Shown in pieces: positions 45,069-56,183 of a DNA stretch of 64,000 bases (positions are counted from its first letter, which is position 1; each line of letters begins with the position of its first letter). This DNA comes from Ophiobolus disseminans. Its lineage: Eukaryota > Ascomycota > Dothideomycetes > Pleosporales > Phaeosphaeriaceae. The stretch lies in assembly GCA_010093685.1 (NCBI GenBank), contig MU006243.1:194360-258359 (forward strand). The letters run 5' to 3'. Below the pieces are notes generated by a model that saw nothing but the letters and a program-made list of their open reading frames with translations, did not search any database and had not been told where the DNA came from. Made by a program: the position numbers and the translations under genes.

Positions 45069-47599
45069 ATGGCCGTCAACAGGATAAGAGGCGCGTTTGC
45101 AGCGCCGAGAAAGGGAGAGACGTTCGAATTGAGAGCAGGCTTGGTGTATGGGCGATCCAAAAACACTCATGTTGTCCATTGCTAACATACTAAAGCTCTC
45201 AATATGCGTACGAACGGTGAGCTTGTGGTCTAACATTACAGATTACAGCGATACTGAGAGTGCTATAGGAAAGAAGCCATTCAGAAGACCATCATGTCCA
45301 TGACCCTGGGCAAAGATGTGTCTGCGCTGTTTCCCGATGTCCTCAAAAACATTGCTACAGCAGATCTGGACCAGAAGAAGTTGGTTTATCTATACCTCAT
45401 GTACGTCGCCATTCAAGGTCATGAGCGTGCGGAATGATTAATATCAATAGGAACTACGCGAAATCGCATCCGGATTTATGTATTCTTGCCGTGAATACGT
45501 TTGTACAAGACTCCGAAGACCCCAATCCTTTGATTCGAGCGCTGGCGATACGGACAATGGGCTGCATTCGGGTGGACAAGATGGTGGACTATATGGAGGA
45601 ACCACTGCGAAAAACGCTCAGAGACGAATCGCCATATGTACGGAAAACGGCAGCTCTCTGCGTCGCTAAGCTCTTTGACCTGGCGCCTTCAATGGCCATT
45701 GAAAATGGGTTCATCGAACAGCTGCAGGAACTCGTTGGCGACCCCAACCCCATGGTGGTTGCGAACTCGGTCACAGCTCTCGTGGAGATACAAGAGACCG
45801 CGCCAGAGACCAAGGCACTCGCCATCACTGCCGCGACGCTCAAGAAGATGCTTTTGGCGCTCAACGAATGCACGGAATGGGGGAGGGTGACCTTGCTCAC
45901 GACGCTAGCCGACTACAAAGCATCAGATCAGAAAGAGGCAGAGCACATATGTGAGAGGGTTGTACCACAATTCCAGCACGTCAACCCAAGCGTGGTGCTG
46001 GCTGCTGTCAAGGTCGTATTTCTACATATGCGCCATATCTCTCCTGAACTGACCAAGTCATACTCCAAGAAGATGGCGCCTCCACTAGGTACATGCCCCA
46101 ACTCTTGTGAATGAGCCCATGCTAACATGTCCCAGTGACTCTGGTATCATCCGCCCCCGAAGTACAGTACGTCGCCCTCCGAAACATAGATCTCCTCCTT
46201 CAGAAACAATCGGACATTCTCAGCAAAGAGATGCGCGTCTTCTTCTGTAAATACAACGACCCTCCATATCTGAAGATGCAAAAGCTGGAGATTATGGTAC
46301 GGATAGCGAACGACAAGAATGTGGATCAGCTACTTGCGGAACTCAAGGAATACGCCATGGAAGTGGATATGGATTTTGTACGACGAGCCGTCAAGGCTAT
46401 TGGACAAGTCGCTATCAAGATCGAGAGCGCGAGCGAGAAATGCGTCAATACCCTTCTCGATCTCATCAACACCAAAGTCAACTACGTCGTTCAAGAGGCT
46501 GTCGTGGTTATCAAAGACATTTTCCGCAAATACCCAGGTTACGAAGGCATAATACCGACTCTCTGCCAATGCATCGATGAGTTAGACGAGCCTAATGCGA
46601 GAGCATCGCTGATCTGGATTGTTGGGGAGTATGCCGAGAAGATTAACAATGCTGGGGAGATACTCGGCAACTTTGTAGACACGTTTGCCGAGGAGTTCAC
46701 TCAGGTAAGCTTTAGCAAGAATGTTCGATTCTTGACCGTGCTGACTCTCCGCAGACACAACTCCAAATCTTAACAGCAGTCGTCAAACTGTTCCTAAAAA
46801 AGCCAGATCAAGCACAAGGTCTGGTAACGAAAGTTTTGCAAGCTGCCACTGCGGAGAACGACAACCCTGATATCCGAGATCGAGCATATGTCTACTGGCG
46901 GTTACTGTCGAGTGATCCCCAGGTCGCAAAGGTATGTTACATAAATTGCTTTTTGATCTGCGATACTGATCTAAACAGGATATTGTACTATCCGACAAGC
47001 CTCCCATCACAACCACGATCCGATCACTACCACCGCAGCTTCTCGAGACCCTTCTCGCAGAACTATCGACCCTGGCTTCCGTGTACCACAAGCCTCCAGA
47101 GGCATTCCTTGGCCAAGGCCGTTTTGGCGCGGAAGCAATGCAACAAGCGGCTATCGAGGAGCAAGAGCAAGAAGCCAGAGAAAACCCGATCGCCGCAGCT
47201 GCGGCGGCGGCCGCCGTCAGTGGCAAAGCAGCCCCAACGACGAACATGGAGAACCTCCTCGACATCGACTTCGATGGCTCCGCTCCAGCATCAATGCAAA
47301 AGGCACCTGTTCAAGGAGAGTCTGGCCTCGAAGGCCTCGCAGGAACACCACAACGCGTCGCATCGCCCGCGACTCACGCGCCAGCCCAACCACAATCAAA
47401 CATGGACGATCTACTAGGCCTATTCGGCGACGGCGGAGGCGCAGCTCCGCCCCCAGCTGGCGCGCAGATGAGCAACGATGACATAATGAACGGCTTCGCG
47501 GGCATGAGCATCCAGAACAACCAGCCCCCGCCCCCGCAGCAGCAGCTGGGCGGCGAGCCAAGTAAGAAGAGCAACCAGGACCTTTTGGACTTGTTCTAG
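45069..47599 (+). CDS. APL2: AP-1 complex subunit beta
   Basis: Large adaptin of the AP-1 clathrin adaptor, acting in trans-Golgi/endosome sorting; 744 residues (yeast Apl2 is 726). Seven exons: 45069-45145, 45196-45216, 45269-45400, 45451-46088, 46136-46704, 46755-46931, 46979-47599. The N-terminal armadillo-like trunk is highly conserved: AVNRIRGAFAAPRKGETFEL, QYAYERKEAIQKTIM, LVYLYLMNYAKSHPDL, RTMGCIRVDKMVDYMEEPLR and VFFCKYNDPPYLKMQKLEI. The hinge is Ala/Pro/Gln-rich and carries three clathrin-box-like motifs (NLLDID, DLLGLF, and a terminal DLLDLF). No C-terminal ear domain follows, so the chain ends at the hinge as in other fungal AP-1 beta chains. Exon 2 is only 21 bases. Confidence 0.95.
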
Positions 47600-48022
47600 G
47601 TGCGCGAGCGGAGGAACTTGGGTTCTGGATTTTCTTGTTAGCGAAAAGTATAGGCACTGAAGCATATGGCGGCGTACGTTGGGGGTGGGGGGACTTTGTA
47701 TGACAGAGATGTATAGAACGACAGTGCTTTGACATGAAGAAAATGACATCGAGTGCCATGGAGATGTTGACCCTGGAGAGAGGAGCACTTGCATGGTATA
47801 TATTCCTTTGGTATGTTCTCGGACGTTACAGCAGCTCAATACGCTGTGCACATAGTCCGACGATAGTATGCCATGAAGGCATTTGCCTTGACTCTCCCCG
47901 GAGCCTGTAACGGCCATGACCCTGGATATCCTCGTTACGCCATACAAAGTCCAATAAACCTATCTCATGAGCGCCGGCGTACACGCCTTGCCAGTTTGCA
48001 AATCTCCATGACGAGTAGAAGC
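47600..48022. other. Convergent 3' spacer
   Basis: Between the 3' ends of APL2 and RAD27. Nothing recognised. Confidence 0.55.
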
Positions 48023-49350
48023 TCAGCCAGCAGTCCTGGGCTTCGCCTTAGCCTGCTTCTTCGCCTTGGCATCCTCCTTCTGTTTCTTCTTCTTCTCGCT
48101 CAGCTTCTCATCCGCCTTGCGCTTCAAGCTGGCCTTCTCCTCTGCCGTCTTCTCAATAGGCTTAAAGAACCCCTCGAGGCGACTCTGCTGGGCCGACTTC
48201 ATATTCTTCTGCAACTTCGCAGCACCATTCCTCACACGGTCTTCGTTGAAGTGCTTGTCTTCTACCAGGAACTTGACGAGGCCCTCTATGTCGGGCGCTT
48301 CCCACTTGAAGTCGCATTCTGGGGCGTCGGCGGGGCGCACGTCGGGCTCGAGGAAGAGGAGGCGGGCGTCGGCGAAGGGCCAGTCTTCGGGGAGGACGAG
48401 CTTCTTTTGGTCGGATTGGATGTGGGCGACGACGCCTTCGAGGTTCTTGTAGTCGCGGATGAGTTTGAGGGCGGTGGAGGGGCCGATGCCTTTGATGGGG
48501 TCGAGGTAGTCGCAGCCGAGGAGGATGCAGAGGTCGATGAACTGGGGGTGTTAGTTATAAGAGTGGTAGTGTCTTTGTGTGCTCACCTGCTCGCGCTCCA
48601 TGCCCAAGCCTTCCAGCACCTTATCCAGATGTATCTCCAGAATGGGCTCTTTGCGCTGCTCACTGAACGTGAGATGCCTCAGCAGGATGGGTGTGTCGAA
48701 GGTCAATGTGTCCATGTCTTCACTTGCAGCTGCATACACCTTGCCGCCTCTCGCGAGCGTGGCGCATTGTGCCTCTGCCTCGGTGGGCGCAATGATGTAC
48801 GGAATGCCCATCAACTTCAGCAACTGCTGGCACTCCTCGTTGTGTTCCCTCGTGACTCTGACCGTCCGCCGCGAGAACTTCTCCACGTCTTCTGCTGTGC
48901 CTGTCTCCTTTGCCTCTTCGGCCGCAGCCTGGGCTTCTGATTTGCGTTGGAAGCGCTTTGCGAGTTCGCCGGACTTGAGCTTGGGGGGTGCGCCATCGAA
49001 GACGTAGAGGGGTTTGATGCCGTTCTCAACCATGCGCAGTGTGCGGTAGAAGAGGCCCATCAGATGTGACGTGGTTTCGCCAGTGTCGGACATGAGCTGC
49101 TGGCCATCGGAGCGCACGGCGATGAGGAACGAGTAGATACTCATGGAGCTTGACAGGGTTAGTCTAAGACACTTGTCGCATGTATTGAAGTACCTACGCA
49201 TCCTGTGCAAGTTAGCCAAGGTCCGTCTTGCTCAATGCGACATCAACGTACTATAGCGACTTTGCGACCAAACTGGTTCTTGATCTCGCCTTTCTTCACG
49301 GCTTCTGGCGTGTGCTCCTCGATGAGCTGGTACAAGTGTTTGATACCCAT
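48023..49350 (-). CDS. RAD27: Flap endonuclease 1
   Basis: Structure-specific 5' flap nuclease of Okazaki-fragment maturation and base-excision repair, 394 residues. Exons: 49350-49252, 49202-49198 (5 bases), 49148-48587, 48541-48023. Exon 1 encodes MGIKHLYQLIEEHTPEAVKK and ends at VAI. The 5-base exon GATGC supplies Asp34 and most of Ala35, and the next exon continues SMSIYSFLIAVRSDGQQL. The N and I nuclease regions are intact: YVFDGAPPKLKSGELAKR, IAPTEAEAQC, ASEDMDTLTF and then FIDLCILLGCDYLDPIKGIG, with the metal-binding acids. SRLEGFFKPI near the C-terminus is the PCNA-binding box, followed by a Lys-rich tail. Both introns around the microexon are 49 bases with CTAAC branch sites. Confidence 0.95.
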
Positions 49351-49822
49351 CTTGGCAAGTCCGTGGCCTTATGTTTCAGTGTGTTGTTGATTGGATTCTT
49401 GTCGCAGTCAATGTTTGGGTGAGGCAGCTGTGGTGGGAGGCTGGAGGAAGTGACGATCGCGAACGTCACGTCCCGACGCGTGCAGGGATTCGCGTAATCA
49501 CGGTCTACATCTCTTGGCCGCGCATTCACTTTAACATCAACTAGTCTACCTTCTCTCCATGTATCATTCGGCGCGTTGTGGCGTCAGCTGGAGCAATTTA
49601 AGCCTCCGAAAGCTAGGCTTGATCAATGAACCCTCCTGACGCCATGATGCTTGCTTGCCACCACTGCGGACCTTTTCCGAGCCGCGGTTCATTGACTGTG
49701 GGGTTCTCCGAGGCCATTGCCATCCAATGACAGTCTGCACCGTTGCTCGCTCAAGACAAAATACATTTTCTGCTTCGTGAATTCTGGACAACCTTCATAT
49801 CGTCTCAGCACAATATTTCGAA
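49351..49822. other. Divergent promoter region, RAD27 and glutaryl-CoA dehydrogenase
   Basis: Shared upstream region of 472 bases for two outward genes. No other feature recognised. Confidence 0.55.
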
Positions 49823-51239
49823 ATGTTTCGACCAATTTGCAGACATGTCGCCAGGCAGTTCATCGCTCCAGTTCGTTCCGCAGCCATCGGAACACGCTCG
49901 ATGCATACACCTGTTCCTTTCGATTGGGCAGATCCATTGAATGCAAAGAATTTGTTCACGGAGGAAGAGATAGCAATCTCAGAGACTGCAGAGGCATATT
50001 GCCAAGAGCGTATGCTTCCAAGAGTGCTGGGTAGGTTCAGATTCCACGTTCGAGATCGTGGCTGACAGGTGACGTAGAGGCATACCGAAATGAGAACTTC
50101 GACAGGAAGATCATTGAGGAGATGGGTGAGCTTGGTCTGCTCGGTGCTTCTATCCAAGGCTACGAGTGTGCGGGAGTCAGCAGCGTAGCAGCGGGCTTGA
50201 TCACACGAGCAGTCGAAAGGGTAGATTCTGGCTACCGGTCTGGGTATTCTGTACAGAGCTCCCTTGCTATGGGAGGTATAGATGATTTTGGAACCGAAGA
50301 GCTGAAGGAGCGCTTGCTTCCAAGGATGGCCAAGGGTGAACTACTGGGCTGCTTTGGTTTGACTGAACCAAACCACGGATCAGACCCAGGCTCGATGGAG
50401 ACCACAGCGAAGCCTCATCCGACCAAGAATGGCTACTACTCGCTCTCTGGCTCCAAGACATGGATCACCAACTCTCCGATTGCCGATGTGCTCCTAGTAT
50501 GGGCCAAGCTAGACGGAAAGATCCGCGGCTTCGTCATCGAGCGTGACCAATGTCCCCCTGGAACTCTCGAGACACCGCCCATCAAGAACAAGAATGGCCT
50601 CAGGGCTTCTCTTACCGGTATGATTCAGCTAGATAACTGCCCCGTGCCAGAAGCCAACATGTTCCCGGACATCGTTGGCTTGAGAGGCCCCTTCAGCTGC
50701 CTAAACTCCGCGCGATACGGAATAGCGTGGGGAACCATGGGTGCACTGGAGGACTGCATTTCTCGAACACGAGAGTATGCACTTGACAGGAAGCAGTTCA
50801 AGGGCAACCCCATTGCGAAGTACCAGCTTGTGCAGAAGAAGCTGGCAGATGCAACAACTGATGCGGCATATGGTATTATGGCTGCAGTCCAAGTGGGAAG
50901 ATTGAAGGACGAAGGCAAGGCTGCACCTGAGATGATCTCCATGATCAAGAGGCAGAACTGCGACCGAGCCCTGGTCAACGCCCGGACGTGAGTATCACCA
51001 CTTCTCCCTCTACATACACTACTGATTCGTCGTAGGCTTCAGGAGGTGTTTGGTGGAAATGCCGTGTCCGATGAGTACGGAATTGGAAGGCATGTTGCCA
51101 ATCTGTTCGTCACCCAGACCTATGAAGGCCAAAGTGATATTCACGGTAAATTCACTCATTCTGATGTACTGAAGGTAGCTAACGCATTTTAGCCTTGATA
51201 CTTGGCAGAGCAATCACTGGTTTTCAAGCTTTTTGCTAG
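49823..51239 (+). CDS. Glutaryl-CoA dehydrogenase
   Basis: Mitochondrial FAD enzyme that oxidises and decarboxylates glutaryl-CoA to crotonyl-CoA in lysine/tryptophan breakdown; 424 residues. Exons: 49823-50030, 50078-50987, 51036-51145, 51193-51239. The N-terminus is a basic presequence (MFRPICRHVARQFIAPVRSA). The acyl-CoA dehydrogenase core has ELGLLGASIQGYECAGVSSV, RVDSGYRSGYSVQSSLAMGG, CFGLTEPNHGSDPGSMETTA and GSKTWITNSPIADV. The catalytic-base region is TYEGQSDIHALILGRAITG, with Glu in the family position. The subfamily call rests on the RSGYSVQSSL and EPNHGSDPGSMET segments. Confidence 0.94.
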
Positions 51240-52117
51240 ATGTGAAGGTAGTATGTAACACTTCCCGCGTCCGACGCAAAATGTTGGACTCTTGATAGTA
51301 GGTATGCCGAGGGACCTTCTGGATTTCCATGCAAAAGTGTATGGTACAGTGATTATAGCTTCGATGCTTGCGAGTATATTCGGGCTTTACTATCATGTAC
51401 AACAATGAAGACAATCGATGCACTTTTTCTTCAGGTTGAAAAGGCGTTACATTATTGCAGGTGATGCAGGCTGTCGATCACTCCAGGCGGTCGCTGTACT
51501 ATGGGGCGTATGGCCAATGACAATAGCCCCATCGAAGCGCCTCACATGTCGTGCATGCAGCTGATGAAAATAGACGATACTTAGAGCAAACGCACTGCAG
51601 TCACCTCGAACGTTGGAGGTCTCACGACTGATTGCTGCATGCAAGCAAGATCCACAATTAGATCCACGGTGAGCTGTGAACAATCACGAAGACAGTCAGG
51701 CAGTGCTGACCAGCAAATTGGTGAGTGTTTAGTGATGCAAGCAAGGTGAATGTCAGCCTTGGATTCTGCGTCGTTCCATTAGTTGCCACTCTCCAGGAAG
51801 CGGCGGTGATAATTTTGCGGGCGCGGTTTGATACGTGATAAAGAACGTCTGCAGCAGCTCAGCCCCCGGCACCCGCTTCCCTCACCAGCCAACCCTCCTG
51901 CCTGCCTTTGCTAAAGCCGCTCACCTAAAAGAGTCACAGGTACGTTGGGCGTGGCGGGCGTGCCTTCCGCTGATACGCCGCCGCACTTGCTTTCTTTAGG
52001 ATCCAACGCTAACCGCTGCTTGCGAACAGCATCCTCTTCAACACCCCACACGCTCTCTCTACCAACTCTGCCAGACCGCACCCATACACAACCCCGAACA
52101 CACATACACACACAGCC
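51240..52117. other. Intergenic, UBC4 promoter side
   Basis: The last 60 bases before the UBC4 start are a CA-rich, pyrimidine-rich leader. No gene recognised. Confidence 0.5.
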
Positions 52118-52941
52118 ATGGCTCTCAAGCGCATCAACAAGGAGCTCACTGACCTCGGCCGGTACGTCGCTCCTGTTCCGAAGGCGACGCTTGCCCGCTT
52201 GCTCGCCTGACAGCCTGCGACCGCGGGGTGCCATGGCTTGGATGCGGCGACATGGCCTCGCAGCACCACCTTTGGGGACTCGGTAGACTGACTTGACCCT
52301 CGTAGTGACCCTCCCTCTTCCTGCTCAGCTGGCCCCATCGGAGATGATCTGGTACGTCACTCTTTGAGCAAGATCCCCGCGGCTGAGGCGTTTCGCCGAC
52401 ATGGCCGTGGTGGTGAGCACAACGAGCAAGCATACTGACTATGCATAGTTCCACTGGCAAGCGACCATCATGGGTCCTGTACGTACTACTCCCAGAGACA
52501 TGGCAGCGCATCACCCGCAGCGCCTCTAGACCCAGCCATGAAATCAAGTCTAACAGCGATATAGAGCGACTCACCATACTCCGGCGGCGTCTTCTTCCTA
52601 GCGATCCACTTCCCCACCGACTACCCCTTCAAGCCGCCGAAGGTCAACTTCACCACTCGCATCTACCACCCCAACATCAACTCCAACGGCAGTATCTGCT
52701 TGGATATCCTGCGCGACCAATGGAGCCCGGCCCTGACCATCTCAAAGGGTAGGCAAACCTCGATCACGCCCGATAAAACACTGAGCTGACATGTGACGCA
52801 GTGTTACTGAGCATCTGCTCGATGCTGACAGACCCCAACCCCGACGACCCGCTTGTCCCCGAGATCGCACACGTCTACAAGACCGACCGTTCTCGGTATG
52901 AATCCACGGCGCGTGAGTGGACTCGGAAGTACGCCATCTAG
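52118..52941 (+). CDS. UBC4: Ubiquitin-conjugating enzyme E2
   Basis: E2 of the Ubc4/Ubc5 (UBE2D) class for bulk protein turnover and stress; 147 residues, exactly the family length. Five exons: 52118-52161, 52306-52351, 52449-52478, 52565-52748, 52802-52941. The start is ACAGCCATGG and gives MALKRINKELTDLGR. PSSCSAGPIGDDLFHWQATI is spread over exons 2 and 3. The catalytic region HPNINSNGSICLDILRDQWS carries the HPN motif and the active-site Cys85, and the chain ends REWTRKYAI. The intron in codon 15 is 144 bases, the longest of the four. Exon 3 is only 30 bases. Confidence 0.97.
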
Positions 52942-53346
52942 GGCGGCACTAGAGGATGCGAGAGAGGGTTTCTTTACGGTTCATGACTGCATCCGTGTGT
53001 GCGAGGACAAGGGGCGGATATCAAGAACAGATGTCTGAGAAGGCATGATGGAATGATGGAGTTTACATATTCGATCCGGCATGCATGCTGAACAGGATTC
53101 ATAGGGCTTGCAATCATCACTTGTAGCAGAATGGCTGTCTCTAAACACCTCTCAGCCACAACTCTTTGGCTTATGCGTGAGACATGTTCTGTATTTAGAG
53201 AAACTCACATGAACAAGCACGGCAACGCTCTGAGCGCATATAAACAAGGATACAGGTATTGATACACATTTGTTAAATATCTCCACATATCCAACCAGAG
53301 CTTTGTACATCGCAATACCTCCATGCCAAACAAGTCAATTCAGTCT
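52942..53346. other. Convergent 3' spacer
   Basis: Lies between the 3' ends of UBC4 and the nucleotidyltransferase gene. Nothing recognised. Confidence 0.55.
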
Positions 53347-55368
53347 TCAACCAGACACCTTTTCTGAGCCCTTCGCCTCATCCGCCAACGCAGAGTCCAT
53401 CGATCGTTTCTCCGCCTCTGAACCCGCTTCTTGAATCGGAAAGTCATCAACTGAGTCCAGTTTCTTCCGCGAATACTGCACACCAATATCCTTGGCCGCC
53501 GTGTACTTAATCCGGACGCCCTCGCCCGGCTGCACGTCCTCTGTCTCTTTGGCCTGCGGCAACTCCGACTCCTGCGCTGTCTCGTGACCTACAGCCGGCA
53601 TGCCCAGAATGGAAGCCATTGCGTCGCCATGTTCGAGCACGGCGATGCGGTCGGCTTCTTCGCGGAGTTTCTTGTTGCGATCCTCGGTTGCGCGCTGCGC
53701 TTTTGCGTCACGCGCTGCCTGTGATAATCGCGCTTGCACTTTTTCCTCCTCTGTTTCATCCGCTCGTGGGTCTTTTTCTCGATCTCTGACCATTTTGGCT
53801 GTGGCTGCGAGGCTTGCTTTGAGCTGTGTGGACAGTTTGGCGCCGTAGCGGCGGAGTTTCTCGCGGTGCGCCTTGTTGAGCATGTATGAGGAGCCGACGA
53901 GGGGGCCGAGGAGAGAGGGGCGCGTGTTGTGTTTTATGTGGCGGTCGAGGTCGTAGCAGAGCTTCACGAAGGTTCGTTGGACGTGTTTTATGGCGATGCC
54001 TTTGCGGCCGAGGTCATTGGTTTCGTCGGCGGGGTCGCGGAGGCAGAGCATGTATGGGGGGAGTGGTTTAATGGATTTGTCCTGTCGGGTTGTTAACGGC
54101 GTGTGCTTGTTCTAGCTTGCGGTACTCACGTTGAGCTTTGCTCTGGTGGTGTCAGTCAAAACACGGTGCTCTTTCTTGTCGAATAGGATGGGTGGTTCTA
54201 TGGATATGCCCCATCCCTCCGTCTGGAAGTTGCGGTAGAATCTTAGGAAGTTGATCAAGCCTCCTGCTGCGTCCTTGCATGAATGTGGGCTGTGCTTGAT
54301 ACTCGCCACGATCATCATGAACAGAGTGTACGACCCAAATCCACCTCTGAAGACGTCGGACAATCCTCGTACATCGAACAAGGTCTTTACAACAAGGTAC
54401 AGGTCTCGAAGGTATGGATATTGCGCCATGTATCGTTTCATGATCTCCCGCGAGGGGGAGGTATCGTTGGCCAATACAATTTGGACATCCAATCCCGAGT
54501 TTCGATCTTGGAGCGAGATGAGAGGGTACCGCGCATGCCGAAAATTGACCAGCATGTAAGCTTTGTGTCTAGCAAGACCCTGCCAGTGCAGTTGTTGTAG
54601 GCTCTTCCACCCTTCGGTACGCTTCTCGGGTTTAGGTGGTAGGTTTGCGGGGCCTGCGTCTTCGAGCCGTTCTTTGGGCAGCAAGCGAAGGTCAATGTCG
54701 GACGTTGCGAGTGCCAAACCAGTGCGCTCTGAGCCAAATACTTCGAGGTCGTGGTGGGGCAGTATCTCTGCGACGTGGGCTCGCACCTGTTCGATGAGAT
54801 GGCGGCGCGCAAGCGCCTCATGGTAAGTTGGTCTTGAATATTCGCAGAATCTGGCGATCTCAGTTCGAAGCCTGTCCATTCCAGACATGGTCATCTTTTC
54901 CTTGGGGAGACACCATGGCAGGTCACTCTCCATACATGGTATGGGGCTCACCATGGGCTCCACTACCACTCCCTCATAGTCGGTCTCGCACTCAAAGGAA
55001 GCCCTAGCTGCTGCTAGCAACTTATCCGCCGCTGTCAGGCTAGCCACGTTTTGGTCATACTGTTTTCGAACGTTCTTGGCTGCTGAAGCCCCTGCCTTCG
55101 CGGGATGCCATTCGCCCTTGCGAGTGGTCTGTTTCCTAATCCTCAATTTGGGTGTCTCGGACTGTACATTGTCTTCTTGCCCGAGCTTGGCGTCCGACTT
55201 GGAGAGGCCACTGTCTGGGCCATCCTGCGTGGACTCGGCTGTGGTGGAGGAGAATCGCTGGCGGTGGAGGAAGGGTCGATCGGTGCCAATGAAGTGCTGC
55301 CAGAGGACGAGGGAGGGCGAGAAGCGGTTATGGGCGCGACATGTCAGTCGGGTGCGCGGGGGCTTCAT
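53347..55368 (-). CDS. TRF4/Cid1-like nucleotidyltransferase, possibly mitochondrial
   Basis: Non-canonical poly(A)/poly(U) polymerase-type enzyme, 657 residues. Exons are 55368-54130 and 54081-53347. The catalytic palm has FGSERTGLALATSDIDLRLL (Gly-Ser plus the DxD pair), and LDVQIVLAND supplies the third acid. PYLRDLYLVVKTLFDVRGLS and GGFGSYTLFMMIVASIKHSP are the PAP-associated region. The C-terminal 200 residues are charged and coiled (EEEKVQARLSQAARDAKAQR). The first in-frame ATG starts MKPPRTRLTCRAHNRFSPSL followed by RQRFSST, an Arg/Ser-rich stretch poor in acids that looks like a mitochondrial presequence; this localisation is inference. The open frame extends upstream to 55503 without an ATG. 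RNA substrate unknown. Confidence 0.88.
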
Positions 55369-56183
55369 GGGAGGCCAGGGCTGGGGTTCTCTCGACCGCT
55401 GCGGAGTTCTTCGCGATGCTCTGCGCTGCCAAGGCCGGTCTAATCTGAGATGAACGGCAACGGCTTTGCGGCGATCAAGCACACTCCCGCGGACTTTCTG
55501 CACGCTTCATTGCTTCTTCGCGGCAAATCAGCCGTTATGCACATGCTGCTCGCGGGGGGCCCTCACGCTTCGTTGGTTTGCAGTGCGGCACGCTCCCCTA
55601 GGCTGTCCCGCGCTCAGGTACACACAGGTACATGATAAATTACATCATATTGACATTTGATTCAACAAGCTGCATCTGGCACGTCCGGGCGCGGCGCGTG
55701 GCAGCACCTGTTGCATGCAGTGGGTCTGTCTGCTCTATCCGTGGGCAGGTTCCATGTTCTGCCGACGTCAGAAGGGCCAGGTGGGATGGACAGCCCACCA
55801 AGACCTTTTCCTGTCTCCCTCAATGCGCCCGCCGCGTCCTGGCCCTGCTTGACCCTCGCCATCCCCGTGCTGGAGCTGCTCGCTTGATACCCACGGCCAA
55901 CTTTCGTTTTCGCAGCCAGAGTCACTGCCTCGTGCATTGAAGCTTTGCCGTTTGAGCAAGAGCGTTGAGCCGCCCTCCCCACAACAACAAACACACACAG
56001 ATAGCTAGCTCGTAGGCAGCCAGGTAAGTCTCTCACGGCCAATGCGCCCTCTGTGAATCATACCGCCTGGTGTTGCGGTGCTCGCCAATTACCTACCCCC
56101 TCTTATCCATTCCTCTGCCCGCCAGCCTACCATCTTCTGACGCTCACATACAGCGCGACACAGCCTGCAGGGGTGTGTACACC
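55369..56183. other. Divergent promoter region, nucleotidyltransferase and TPS2
   Basis: Contains CCCCT matches near 55595 and 56095, the core of the yeast stress-response element. Stress control would suit TPS2, but two matches of five bases in 800 are not significant alone. No gene recognised. Confidence 0.4.

Noticed and set aside
47873..48940. 355-codon plus-strand open frame across RAD27
   Set aside because: Antisense shadow of the FEN1 coding sequence; Leu/Val/Gly-rich with no domain.
55590..56100. CCCCT stress elements upstream of TPS2
   Set aside because: Two five-base matches are expected by chance in this length.
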